Assembly: GCA_036403155.1 (NCBI GenBank)
Contig: DASWRM010000074.1
Coordinates: 1 to 64,000, forward strand
Reading direction: 5' to 3'
DNA length: 64,000 bases
DNA from: Gaiellales bacterium
GTDB lineage: Bacteria; Actinomycetota; Thermoleophilia; Gaiellales; JAICJC01
Shown: piece by piece, positions 9,046-18,551 of the stretch
Numbering within the stretch: the first letter of the stretch is position 1
Layout of the letters: each line of letters opens with the position of its first letter
Made by a program: the position numbers and the translations under genes
Notes under the pieces: model-generated
Seen by the model: the letters and a program-made list of their open reading frames with translations, nothing else
Told to the model about the DNA's origin: nothing
Database searches by the model: none

Positions 9046-9252
9046 GCCGCCGACTGTACGCCGCCGCTCGGTTGGATGCTCGCGACCCGACTGCGTCGGT
9101 GAGAGCGCCGAGATCGGTACCTCCCTGGGACGCTTCCGGTGTCCCATAGCCAGCCACCCCGAGACGGGAGCCCGGGCTTGGAGTTCGACCTCAACGATGG
9201 GCACGCCGTCCGAATCGCGCTTGTGCGGCGGAAACTAGCGGGGCCTACACGT

Positions 9253-9271
9253 CACCTTGAGGTCTGCGCCG
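9253..9271. repeat. 19-bp direct repeat, copy 1
   Basis: The sequence caccttgaggtctgcgccg is found here and again at 9774-9792. After one extra base in copy 2, TGCCG also matches. The two copies flank the zinc-ribbon gene. Confidence 0.8.
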
Positions 9272-9423
9272 TGCCGGGCGGGAGGGAGCGCGAGGCTCAT
9301 GGAACCTCCACTCTTGGTGCTCTCAACGGCAGTAGAACCTGAACCTGCTAGCCCTGCCTAGGCGACACGTCCACGGTGGCTTGAGTGCGGGCCACCCCTG
9401 GCAGTAGGATCAGTTAGAGGCCA

Positions 9424-9759
9424 ATGGGACAAGCATGCAAGAACTGCGGTCAGACGGTGGATGCGGCGTACCGGTTTTGTCCGTGGTGTGCCGCCGCCCA
9501 AGAGCGGAAGGCGGTCGCCATGTTCCCTCCACATCCCGACGTAGACGCATCCGGCCGGGGCCTCCGCGTTTCCCGCTACTTCGACCCGGAAGATGGCCCG
9601 CCGCACACCCGGCTCAGCATCTACGGGGATGAGGGCAAGGTGACTGCGGTAGTCGCCCTTGACGACGAGCAGACAATTCGGTTGGCTCGGTTCCTCGCCA
9701 GCCTGACGTCGCCGGTCGCCTCGTCGTCGCGCCTTGTTGATCGACTCCTGGGCCGGTAG
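9424..9759 (+). CDS. Zinc-ribbon protein, 111 residues
   Basis: The N-terminus has CKNCGQTVDAAYRFCPWC, a four-cysteine zinc ribbon (CxxC-x11-CxxC). The rest contains YFDPEDGPPHTRLSIYGDEG and a helix LDDEQTIRLARFLASL, with no known domain. A role in nucleic acid or protein binding is possible but unproven. TAGGAT at 9405 could be its -10 box. The gene lies between two copies of a 19-bp direct repeat, on the 3' side of the selenocysteine tRNA. Confidence 0.65.
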   Translation: MGQACKNCGQTVDAAYRFCPWCAAAQERKAVAMFPPHPDVDASGRGLRVSRYFDPEDGPPHTRLSIYGDEGKVTAVVALDDEQTIRLARFLASLTSPVASSSRLVDRLLGR

Positions 9760-9773
9760 TAGCGGTCGTGTAG

Positions 9774-9792
9774 CACCTTGAGGTCTGCGCCG
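9774..9792. repeat. 19-bp direct repeat, copy 2
   Basis: Second copy of caccttgaggtctgcgccg, 521 bases from copy 1. From here to the tRNA at 10132 (about 340 bases) I can support no gene; open frames exist on both strands but have no ribosome site or recognisable family. Confidence 0.8.
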
Positions 9793-10131
9793 ATGCCGCG
9801 TCGCCTCACTTCCAGCGCACGGCGAAGTTCTGTCGTTCAGCGAGACGGATTCGCCTCCGACCTACTTCGAGTCGTTCGATTGATGCTGCGAACGCAATCA
9901 GGGAAGCGGGACGGCCGCGCGATGCGGAGGTCGGGCGGAACTGGTTCGGGGTACAGCGTCAACCACTACCGCCAATCCATCAAGGGCGACGTTGACGCGC
10001 TCTGCCACCGGTACCGTGGGCGGGAGAGTCTTCGGCCCGACGTGGGGCACTACCAGCCCGGCTTCGACGGTGAAGTCATCCAGACGCTGTACATACCACC
10101 GCCTCAGGCAACCATGCTGCTTCCCGCGTAG

Positions 10132-10224
10132 CGAGGCGGCGCAGGAGTCGAACCTACCAACCGATGGGCTACATCGGCCTGCCGGTTTTGAAGACCGGAT
10201 GGGCCACCGGGCCCGTGCCGCCCC
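10132..10224 (-). tRNA. selC: tRNA-Sec (anticodon UCA)
   Basis: The minus strand folds as a selenocysteine tRNA. It has an 8-bp acceptor (GGGGCGGC with GCCGCCUC), a D arm with GGGCC/GGCCC, and an anticodon stem CCGGU/ACCGG around CUUCAAA giving UCA. A long variable arm (CCGAUG/CAUCGG) and T arm GUAGG-UUCGACU-CCUGC complete it. The 8+5 acceptor/T geometry and long variable arm fit tRNA-Sec. CCA is not encoded. Its presence means the organism probably makes at least one selenoprotein; selA, selB and selD are not in the window. Confidence 0.93.
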
Positions 10225-10280
10225 AAGGCGGTCAGTGTAGGGCCCCAACCGCTGATCCCGCCGGGCGGTGCCGGATTCGG

Positions 10281-10586
10281 TCAGCTCGCAGGGTCGGCGT
10301 CCGCCGCCGTCACGTCCTGCGTGCGCCGGCGAATGCGGTCGCGCGTCTCGTCGATGCGCAGCCGCAGCTCCTTCGTGTCGTCGTCCACCAGCGGCACGTC
10401 GTACACCGGACTCGGCGTCACCGCCTGTGCGGAGGCGGTGGCCGCGGTCGGGGGGTCGCCGGCCTCCAGCTCCGGGTGGGCATCGCGGCCGGCCAGACGG
10501 CGCACGCGGCTCCGGCCGCCCGAGCTCGCGAGGATCGCGGCGGCCGCCGTCCCCGCGCCCGCTATGAACCATCGCACCCGACCCAC
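10281..10586 (-). CDS. Hypothetical protein with N-terminal hydrophobic segment
   Basis: From the GTG at 10586 (AGGGAGG ribosome site just upstream) the product is 101 residues. A hydrophobic stretch (WFIAGAGTAAAAILASSGG) could anchor it, followed by a basic patch and a polar C-terminal helix rich in Arg, Asp and Glu. No family recognised. It is divergent from rpsF. Confidence 0.55.
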   Translation of the reverse strand: MGRVRWFIAGAGTAAAAILASSGGRSRVRRLAGRDAHPELEAGDPPTAATASAQAVTPSPVYDVPLVDDDTKELRLRIDETRDRIRRRTQDVTAADADPAS

Positions 10587-10709
10587 CGGTCCTCCCTTGG
10601 AAGGGCGCCAGTATACTGACGCCACAACCGAGAGCTTCCTGCTCCGGCGCGGTGCTGCCCGTTGATCCTGATCCGCAGCGCCTTCGGCCGCCGGGGCTGC
10701 AAAGACCAG

Positions 10710-10720
10710 AGGAGGTGATC
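10710..10720 (+). promoter_or_regulatory. Eleven-base perfect Shine-Dalgarno before rpsF
   Basis: AGGAGGTGATC is an 11-base complement of the usual 16S rRNA 3' end. Its spacing points to initiation at ATC 10724 rather than at the GTG (10715-10717) that lies inside the site. Confidence 0.7.
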
Positions 10721-11083
10721 AGGATCAACCCATACGAGATCATGCTGCTGCTCGAGCCCGAGGTCGCCGAGGAGCGGCAGCGGGAGATCATCGAGCGCAT
10801 TCAGCAGACCGTGGAGAAGGGCGGCGGCAGCTGGAAGGCCGTCGAGCCGTGGGGCCGTCGCAAGCTGGCCTACGAGATCAGGCACCTGGGTGAGGCGTGG
10901 TACTACGTGCTCGCGTTCGACGCCGAGGCGCCGGTACTGCAGGAGATCACCCGCGTGCTCGCCATCACCGACGGCGTCCTTCGCTTCATGGCGACGAAGC
11001 GCATCCCGGGCAGCTCGCCGGCCAAGCCGGCGGACGGCCGCGCCGACGCGAGCGCCGAGGAGCCGGTCGAGGCCGGCGCCTGA
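10715..11083 (+). CDS. rpsF: 30S ribosomal protein S6
   Basis: The protein has the S6 pattern: PYEIMLLLEPEV, EKWG-like VEPWGRRKLAYEI, and YYVLAFDAEAPVLQEI, with an acidic, Ala-rich tail. S6 binds 16S rRNA with S18 in the small-subunit platform. The start is odd: the GTG at 10715 lies within the Shine-Dalgarno sequence, whereas an ATC at 10724 is correctly spaced from it; GTG 10652 is upstream without a ribosome site. I give the canonical GTG, but ATC initiation is a real possibility. It heads the rpsF-ssb-rpsR-rplI-dnaB-purA run. Confidence 0.9.
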   Translation: MIRINPYEIMLLLEPEVAEERQREIIERIQQTVEKGGGSWKAVEPWGRRKLAYEIRHLGEAWYYVLAFDAEAPVLQEITRVLAITDGVLRFMATKRIPGSSPAKPADGRADASAEEPVEAGA

Positions 11084-11144
11084 CGGCGTCCGCACATCGC
11101 CCTACACTACCGAACACACGTTCGTACAGGGCAGAGGAGGAACC

Positions 11145-11600
11145 ATGGCAAACATCAACCGCGTCATCCTGACCGGAAATCTGACAAGCGACCCAGAGCT
11201 CTCGAGCCTTCCCAGCGGCACGCAGGTGTGCAAGCTGCGGCTGGCCGTGAACCGCCGCTACAAGGACCAGGCGAGCGGCGAGTGGGTCGAGAAGCCGAAC
11301 TATTTCGACATCAAGGTGTGGGGTGCGCAGGGCGAGAACTGCGCGACCTACCTGTCGAAGGGACGCCCCGTCGCGGTCGACGGCCGGCTCGAGTGGCGCG
11401 AGTGGGAGGCCCAGGACGGGTCGAAGCGCCAGGCGGTCGAGGTCGTCGCCGACACGGTGCAGTTCCTCGGCTCCCGCGACGGCGGCGGCGGCGAGGGCGG
11501 CGGGCAGGCCCGCAGCTTCGAGCCGCGCGGCGGCGAGCTGACGCCCGACCCGGTGCCCGCCTTCGGGGCGAGCTCCGGCGACGACGACATCCCCTTCTAG
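11145..11600 (+). CDS. ssb: Single-stranded DNA-binding protein
   Basis: The 151-residue protein has an OB-fold domain (INRVILTGNLTSDPEL, FDIKVWGAQGENC, VDGRLEWREWEA) at about residues 1-110. A Gly-rich linker follows, then the acidic tip DDDIPF, which recruits partner proteins. It coats single-stranded DNA in replication and repair. GAGGAGG ribosome site. Position between rpsF and rpsR is classical. Confidence 0.96.
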   Translation: MANINRVILTGNLTSDPELSSLPSGTQVCKLRLAVNRRYKDQASGEWVEKPNYFDIKVWGAQGENCATYLSKGRPVAVDGRLEWREWEAQDGSKRQAVEVVADTVQFLGSRDGGGGEGGGQARSFEPRGGELTPDPVPAFGASSGDDDIPF

Positions 11601-11618
11601 GAACGAGACGGAGGTTCA

Positions 11619-11882
11619 ATGGCATCCAAGCCAAAGCGGCGCCCGACCAAGCCCCGCACCGGGCCCGGTGGGTCCACGCGGCGCAAGTCCTGCTTCTTCT
11701 GCAAGGACAAGGTCGAGGAAGTCGACTACAAGAACTACAACCAGCTGCGACGCTACGTGTCGGAGAAGGGCAAGATCCGCTCGCGCCGGATCACGGGCGC
11801 CTGCCGGCGGCACCAGCGGCAGGTGGCGGTGGCGGTGAAGCGCGCACGCGAGGTGGCGCTGCTGCCCTACGCGGTGAACTGA
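11619..11882 (+). CDS. rpsR: 30S ribosomal protein S18
   Basis: An 87-residue basic protein with the S18 core ([37 protein letters not shown], seen at about residues 31-67). The N-terminus has CFFCKDK plus a later Cys, suggesting the zinc-binding C+ version of S18. Encoded 18 bases after ssb with a GGAGG ribosome site. Confidence 0.96.
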   Translation: MASKPKRRPTKPRTGPGGSTRRKSCFFCKDKVEEVDYKNYNQLRRYVSEKGKIRSRRITGACRRHQRQVAVAVKRAREVALLPYAVN

Positions 11883-11886
11883 TTCT

Positions 11887-11904
11887 CCGCTCACAGCGGT
11901 TTTT
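11887..11904 (+). terminator. Short hairpin with T-tract after rpsR
   Basis: CCGCT-CAC-AGCGG is followed by five T residues. The stem is only 5 bp, so it may be a partial terminator that lowers expression of rplI and dnaB relative to rpsR. Confidence 0.5.
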
Positions 11905-11985
11905 CTCTTCACGCGCGGCTGGCGCATGCCGGCCGCGACTGGGACGATGTTTGCGGCGCTGGCCGCGTGACCGACGAGGGATGTG

Positions 11986-12501
11986 ATGGCACACAAGGGA
12001 ACCCAGGCGATCCTGCTGCAGGACGTCGACAAGCTTGGCCGCAAGGGCGACGTGGTGAACGTCGCGGCCGGCTACATGCGCAACTTCCTCGAGCCGCGCA
12101 AGCTCGCGCTGGCCGCGAGCGACGGCATGATCGAGCAGGTGCGCCGCCAGGAGGAGCTGCGGCGGCGCCACGAGGCACAGAGCGACGACCAGGCGCGTGA
12201 GATCGCCCACACGCTGAACCGCACCGTGCTCACGATCAAGGCCCGCTCCGGCGCCGAGGACCGCCTCTACGGCTCGGTCACGTCGAGCGACATCGCCGAC
12301 GCCATCTGGAAGGCGCGGAAGATCCGCGTCGATCGACGAAAGGTCGACCTGGAGGATCCCATCAAGGCGCTCGGGTCCTACCGTGTCGGCGTCACCGTCT
12401 GGGGCGACGTCCAGGCCACGATCAAGGTCATGGTCGTCCCGGGGGCCGCCGGCGAAGAGGGCGGCGTCGAGGCCTTCGAGGCCGAGCCGGACGACTACTA
12501 G
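11986..12501 (+). CDS. rplI: 50S ribosomal protein L9
   Basis: The 171-residue protein carries the L9 N-terminal signature (ILLQDVDKLGRKGDVV and VAAGYMRNFLEPRKLA), a connecting helix, and the C-terminal domain (LYGSVTSSDIADAI). L9 binds 23S rRNA near the L1 stalk. ATG 11986 is preferred; a GTG one codon upstream is also possible. Confidence 0.95.
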   Translation: MAHKGTQAILLQDVDKLGRKGDVVNVAAGYMRNFLEPRKLALAASDGMIEQVRRQEELRRRHEAQSDDQAREIAHTLNRTVLTIKARSGAEDRLYGSVTSSDIADAIWKARKIRVDRRKVDLEDPIKALGSYRVGVTVWGDVQATIKVMVVPGAAGEEGGVEAFEAEPDDY

Positions 12502-12515
12502 GCCACTCGCAGCCC

Positions 12516-13874
12516 GTGGCAGTCGACCAGCAGCAGCACCAGGCTCCGACCGTCCCTCCGCACGACGTCGATGCGGAGGAGTCGGTGCTGGGCGCGATGC
12601 TCGTCTCGCAGAACGCGATCGCGATCGTGTCGGAGATCCTCCGCGCCGAGGATTTCTACCGGAGGTCGCACGCGACCATCTACGAGACGATCCTTCAGGT
12701 GTACGCCGAGGGCGGCACGGTCGACTCGATCACCCTCATCAACGCGCTCCAGAACCGCGGGCTGCTGGACGAGGTCGGCGGCAAGGCGGCCGTGCACACG
12801 CTCGCATCCACCGTCCCGGCGGTCGCAAACGCGCAGCGCTATGCCGAGATCGTCCGGGATTCGAGCACGTACCGGAACCTGATCCGCGCGGGCACCCAGA
12901 TCGCCCAGCTCGGATACGAGCGCCTGGGGGAGCCGCAGGAGCTGGTCGACCAGGCCGAGCAGGTGGTGTTCAGCATCGCCGACCAGCGCATCACCAGCGA
13001 CTTCAGCCCGATCGCCACGCTGCTGAACGAGTCGTTCGAGCGGATCAGCCAGCTGCACGAGGCGGGCCGCGAGATCACCGGGGTCGCCACGGGCTTCCGC
13101 AAGCTGGACAAGATCACGGCGGGCTTCCAGCGGTCGAACCTCGTCATCCTGGCCGCCCGGCCGGGCATGGGGAAGACCTCCCTGGCGCTCAACGTCGCGG
13201 CCCACGTGGGCATTCGCGAGCGGCTGCCGGTCGCCATCTTCTCGATCGAGATGTCACGCGACGAGGTGACGCAGCGCCTCATGTGCTCGGAGGGGAAGGT
13301 CGACTCGAGCCGCCTGCGCACCGGCAAGCTGGCGCCGGAGGAGTGGCCGAAGCTGACGGCGGCCTGCTCGGCGCTGCAGGAGGCGCCGGTCTACGTCGAC
13401 GACACGGCGGGGATCACGGCACTCGAGATCAAGGCCAAGACGCGCCGGCTGAAGGCGCGCCATCCCGACCTCGCGCTGGTGATCATCGATTACCTGCAGC
13501 TGATGTCCGGCGGCGGCCGGTTCGACAACCGCGTCAACGAGATCTCCCACATCTCCCGCCAGCTCAAGCTGATCGCGCGCGACCTCGAGGTGCCGGTGCT
13601 GGCGCTCTCGCAGCTTTCCCGCGCGGTCGAGCAGCGCGGCGCCAAGGACCGGCGGCCGCAGCTCTCCGACCTCCGCGAGTCCGGGTCGATCGAGCAGGAC
13701 GCCGACCTGGTCATGTTCGTGTACCGCGACGACTACTACGACCCGGAGAGCGAGCACAAGGGCGAGGCCGAGGTGATCATCGGGAAGCACCGCAACGGGC
13801 CGCTCGATACCGTGCAGCTGGCCTACCAGGGCCGGTACACGCGGTTTGCGAACCTTGCGCAGGGCCCCGCATGA
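12516..13874 (+). CDS. dnaB: Replicative DNA helicase DnaB
   Basis: A 452-residue hexameric helicase. The N-terminal domain has VPPHDVDAEESVLGAML. The RecA-like domain has Walker A ARPGMGKTS around K220, Walker B LVIIDYLQLM, and motifs IARDLEVPVLALSQLSR and DLRESGSIEQDADLV. It unwinds DNA at the fork with primase. No intein is present, which is worth stating because many actinobacterial dnaB genes carry one. GTG start with no obvious ribosome site. Confidence 0.96.
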   Translation: MAVDQQQHQAPTVPPHDVDAEESVLGAMLVSQNAIAIVSEILRAEDFYRRSHATIYETILQVYAEGGTVDSITLINALQNRGLLDEVGGKAAVHTLASTVPAVANAQRYAEIVRDSSTYRNLIRAGTQIAQLGYERLGEPQELVDQAEQVVFSIADQRITSDFSPIATLLNESFERISQLHEAGREITGVATGFRKLDKITAGFQRSNLVILAARPGMGKTSLALNVAAHVGIRERLPVAIFSIEMSRDEVTQRLMCSEGKVDSSRLRTGKLAPEEWPKLTAACSALQEAPVYVDDTAGITALEIKAKTRRLKARHPDLALVIIDYLQLMSGGGRFDNRVNEISHISRQLKLIARDLEVPVLALSQLSRAVEQRGAKDRRPQLSDLRESGSIEQDADLVMFVYRDDYYDPESEHKGEAEVIIGKHRNGPLDTVQLAYQGRYTRFANLAQGPA

Positions 13875-13884
13875 GGACGCGGCC

Positions 13885-15180
<1,296 letters not shown>

Positions 15181-15268
15181 CGCCGCCCGTCGCAGACGAT
15201 CGGGTTCTGGTACGCAGCCGTTACCGCGCCGCCCGTGCGCCGTGACATGCGCTCCGTAGCGTGGGGCC

Positions 15269-16345
15269 GTGCTCGCACGATCGCTCTCGATGCTGCTGGG
15301 GATGGCGCTGACCGCCGGATGCACCGGCGCGGGAGCCGCCTCGGGGCCGGCCACCGGCGCCCCGCGCGCACACCGGCGGCCCGAGGCCGGGCCGGCAGCC
15401 GTCCATGCCCAGTACCACCGGCCGCCCCAGTTCGTGATGGTCTCGTTCGACGGCTCGGGCGACGCCGCGCTCTGGCGGCACTGGCGCGCCGTCGCGGCGC
15501 GCACCGGTGCCAGGTTCAGCTTCTTTCTCTCCGGCGTCTACCTGCTCGACCCGTCGCACGCCGCCGTCTACCACCCGCCCCGGCATCCGGCCGGCAGCTC
15601 CGACATCGGGTTCAGCCCGAACGGCGCGGCCGTCCGCGCGCTCGTCCGCCAGATCGACCTCGCATACGCCGAGGGAGAGGAGATCGGCACCCACTACAAC
15701 GGTCACTTCTGCTCGCCGTGGCCGGGGAACGTCTCGACTTGGACGACGCGTGACTGGGAGCGTGAGATCGACCAGTTCCACAACCTGCTCCACCACGCCG
15801 GCGTGGCCGTCCCCGATGCCGAGATCCGGGGCGGCCGCACGCCGTGCCTCGAGGGCCGCATGCCGGCGCTGCGCCGCGCGCTGCGCGCCGAGAACATGAC
15901 GTACGACACGAGCGGGAACGGGCTGCCCGGCCAGTGGCCGGGGCGCCGAGCCGGCATCTGGAGTTTCCCGCTCGCGCTGATCCGGCTGGTCGGCACGCCG
16001 TGGCGGTCGCTCTCGATGGACTACAACTTCTACGTCAACCAGTCGGCCGCCCAGCCCGTGTCCCGGCCGCGGGCCGCACGGCTCTCGGACGACGTCTACG
16101 CCAGCCTGATGCGCTACTTCCGCTCCAGCTACCGCGGCGACCGGGCGCCGGTGAACGTCGCAAACCACTTCGCCACCTGGAACCACGGCGCCTACGTTCG
16201 CGCGCTGACCCGGTTCGTCGAGGCGGTGTGCGGCAAGCCCGAGGTCCGCTGCGTCACCTACTCGACCCTGGTCTCCTGGCTGAACGCAAGGCCGCCGCGG
16301 TGGCTCGCCCGTGACCGCGCCGGACGCTTCGCCCGGCTTGGCTAG
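15269..16345 (+). CDS. Lipoprotein with polysaccharide-deacetylase-like domain
   Basis: The 358-residue protein starts with a lipoprotein signal ending in LTAGC (Cys18), so it is likely anchored outside the membrane. The domain has VSFDGSGD, replacing the usual TFDDG, and EEIGTHYNGHFC, replacing the HSxxH metal motif, then IRGGRTPCLEG. This is a divergent NodB-like fold; catalytic activity is not assured. GTG start supported by TAGCGT at 15257-15262 six bases upstream. The last 4 bases overlap the convergent lipoprotein gene. Confidence 0.7.
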   Translation: MLARSLSMLLGMALTAGCTGAGAASGPATGAPRAHRRPEAGPAAVHAQYHRPPQFVMVSFDGSGDAALWRHWRAVAARTGARFSFFLSGVYLLDPSHAAVYHPPRHPAGSSDIGFSPNGAAVRALVRQIDLAYAEGEEIGTHYNGHFCSPWPGNVSTWTTRDWEREIDQFHNLLHHAGVAVPDAEIRGGRTPCLEGRMPALRRALRAENMTYDTSGNGLPGQWPGRRAGIWSFPLALIRLVGTPWRSLSMDYNFYVNQSAAQPVSRPRAARLSDDVYASLMRYFRSSYRGDRAPVNVANHFATWNHGAYVRALTRFVEAVCGKPEVRCVTYSTLVSWLNARPPRWLARDRAGRFARLG

Positions 16346-17343
16346 GGCGACAGCCGCACGAGCGTCCCACCCGTCCGCTGCACCACCCAGACCGCGTCGC
16401 CGGTGGTCGCGATCGCCGCGCCCGCCGCGCCCACGTCGACCGGCCGCGTCACCTGTCCCGTCGATGCGTCGATCCGTGCGACGCCGAAGCTGCCGCTGAC
16501 CCAGACGCCCCCGGTGCCGGCGGCAATGGAGCCGCCGCCGCCGGGGAGCGAGATGCGGTCGACCAGCCGCGTCGACCGCAGCAGCAGCCGCAGCACGGAC
16601 GAGCCCTCGTACACCCAGATCGACCCCGCGTAGACGGTGATCTGCGATGGCGGCCCGGCGCCGGCGGCGCCGATGCTGACCGTCGCCGCCACGCGGCCGG
16701 TGCCCGGGCGGACGCGGACGACCTCACGGGCCTGGTCATCGGTAACGAACACGCTTCCCGGCGATGTCGTCACCGCCTCCGGCGACGCGGTGATCCGCAG
16801 CCGCGAGCGGACCGCGAGCCCGTCGGGATCCAGCCGCGCCAGCGCGCCGCTGTCGAGCGTGGCCCAGATCGACCCGCGGGATGCGAGCAGCGCGCGCACG
16901 GCCGCCCCGAGATCCGCCTGGTGGAGCACATGTCCGTCACCGGGATCGATCTGCAGGATGCGAGCGCCGGCCGCCAGGTACACCGCCCCGGGAGTCGCGG
17001 CGACCAGATACGGCCGCGGGCTCGGGGGAACCGGAAACGCAGCGCCCGGCCGTGCCGTCGACCTGTCGACCGGGATCAGCGATCCCACCAGGTGGGGGCC
17101 GCCGCCCCACACCGCCGCCCAGAGCGTCTGGTGACCGTCCCACGAGATCGCCGGAACGCCGCCGAGCGCCACGCGGGCCGTCACCTGGCGCGGGAGATGC
17201 GGTCCGCCGCCCCCGGTCGAGGGTGCCCCGGTCGTCGTCACGGCGACCCGCACCGTCCGCCCGTCGTTCTCGACGTGCAGGCCCGACTGCGTTCCGCAGC
17301 CCCCGGCGATCAGAGCGGCCACGAGCGCCGTCGCGCGCCTCAC
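16342..17343 (-). CDS. Beta-propeller lipoprotein, LpqB-like position
   Basis: 333 residues with a lipobox (LIAGGC) and a series of propeller-like strands (GSIWATLDSGALARLDPDG, GSIWVYEGSSVLRLL, GGVWVSGSFGVARID). It probably sits on the outer face of the membrane. It is the third gene of a response regulator-sensor kinase-lipoprotein operon, overlapping the kinase by 4 bases. The order matches MtrA-MtrB-LpqB, so it may modulate the kinase; sequence similarity to LpqB itself is not established. Confidence 0.65.
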   Translation of the reverse strand: MRRATALVAALIAGGCGTQSGLHVENDGRTVRVAVTTTGAPSTGGGGPHLPRQVTARVALGGVPAISWDGHQTLWAAVWGGGPHLVGSLIPVDRSTARPGAAFPVPPSPRPYLVAATPGAVYLAAGARILQIDPGDGHVLHQADLGAAVRALLASRGSIWATLDSGALARLDPDGLAVRSRLRITASPEAVTTSPGSVFVTDDQAREVVRVRPGTGRVAATVSIGAAGAGPPSQITVYAGSIWVYEGSSVLRLLLRSTRLVDRISLPGGGGSIAAGTGGVWVSGSFGVARIDASTGQVTRPVDVGAAGAAIATTGDAVWVVQRTGGTLVRLSP

Positions 17344-18551
17344 GGATGGAACTCCGGCAGCTCGACGGTGACGACCGCTCCGCCCGCCTCACCGTTTGCG
17401 AGCACCAGCCGGCCGCCGATCACGCGTGCCTGCGCCGCGGCGATCGCCAGCCCGAGCCCGATGCCATCGCCGCGGGCCGGCCCGCCGGACGCGAAGCGCT
17501 GCGTTGCACGCTCGAGCATGTCGGTCGGGAAGCCGGGCCCTGCATCCCGCACGGTCACCGCGGCATCGCCGATCTCGACGTCGATCGGGGGGCGCCCGTG
17601 GCGCTCGGCGTTCGCCATCACGTTCTCGAGGACGCGCTCCAGGCGGCGCGGATCGACCAGGGCACGGCACGGCGACGAGACGTGGACGCGCACGCCGGCG
17701 TGACGCCCCGCCACCTCCCCGACGAGCCCGGCCACGTCGACCCAGCGCAGATCGGCGGTCACCGACCCGTTCTCGAGGCGGGCGATCTCGAGCAGGTCCT
17801 CCACCAGCTCGCTGAGGTGGCCGACCCGCTCCTTGATCGCCGAGCCGACCTGGTCGCTCTCGAGCAGGCTTGCCGCGGTCACGAGTCCGGTGATCGGCGT
17901 CCGCAGGTCGTGCGCAACGTCCGCCACGAACCGCTCCTCACGCTCGATCCGCTGCTTGAGCGCCTCCGCCATCCGGTCGACCGCCTCGCCCAGCGCGGCC
18001 ACCTCGTCGCCCCCGTGCGCGCCGATCCGGGCGTCCAGGTCACCGTCCGCCACCCGCTCGGCCGCGGCCGCGGCGCGCCGCAGCCGCAGCGACAGCCGGC
18101 TCGCAAGCACGACCCCGGCGATGGCGCCGCCGATCGCGGCCGCGATCGCCGCCTCGATCAGCTTGGTGCGCAGGTCGGTCAGCGACCGCTCCTCCGGGCG
18201 GAACGTCGACCGCACGAACAGCGGCGTCCCGTCGGACGCGGGGCGGCCGGCCCAGATCGCCGACGATCCCTGCCACGAGCCGCGGTACGTGGCCACGTGC
18301 CCGGACCGCACCGCTGCCCGCAGCGCGGGCGGCACCGACGGATCGCCCGCGGGCAGCGCGGGGTATGGGGTCAGCGGCTTGGTCAGCGGGTAGAGCCGCG
18401 CGGCCGACCGGACGTTCGCGACCGCCTTTGCGCGCGCGCGGTCGAGCAGGTCCTGGGCGGAGAGCTCGTACACGACCACGCCCACCGAGGTGGCGACGAG
18501 TGCGGCGAGCAGCGCGAACGCCACCGCGAGCCGCACCCGCAGCGACGTCAT
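17340..18551 (-). CDS. Two-component sensor histidine kinase
   Basis: 403 residues: membrane segment about 8-30, extracytoplasmic sensor about 31-130, second membrane segment about 132-152, HAMP about 153-205. The H box is VAHDLRTPITGL with His214, followed by the ATPase domain with LENVMANAERHG (N box) and DAGPGFP (G box). It should phosphorylate the response regulator encoded just upstream, with which it overlaps by 4 bases. The signal is unknown. Confidence 0.93.
   Translation of the reverse strand: MTSLRVRLAVAFALLAALVATSVGVVVYELSAQDLLDRARAKAVANVRSAARLYPLTKPLTPYPALPAGDPSVPPALRAAVRSGHVATYRGSWQGSSAIWAGRPASDGTPLFVRSTFRPEERSLTDLRTKLIEAAIAAAIGGAIAGVVLASRLSLRLRRAAAAAERVADGDLDARIGAHGGDEVAALGEAVDRMAEALKQRIEREERFVADVAHDLRTPITGLVTAASLLESDQVGSAIKERVGHLSELVEDLLEIARLENGSVTADLRWVDVAGLVGEVAGRHAGVRVHVSSPCRALVDPRRLERVLENVMANAERHGRPPIDVEIGDAAVTVRDAGPGFPTDMLERATQRFASGGPARGDGIGLGLAIAAAQARVIGGRLVLANGEAGGAVVTVELPEFHP

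Noticed and set aside
9778-10131. 117-codon open frame on the plus strand
   Set aside because: No ribosome site or -10 box at the right spacing, irregular composition, and no recognisable domain. Left as non-coding.
10132-10224. tRNA-Ser with long variable arm
   Set aside because: The anticodon reads UCA in the loop CUUCAAA, and the acceptor/T geometry (8+5) matches tRNA-Sec.
12516-13874. Intein in dnaB
   Set aside because: The protein is 452 residues with uninterrupted Walker A and following motifs, so no insertion is present.
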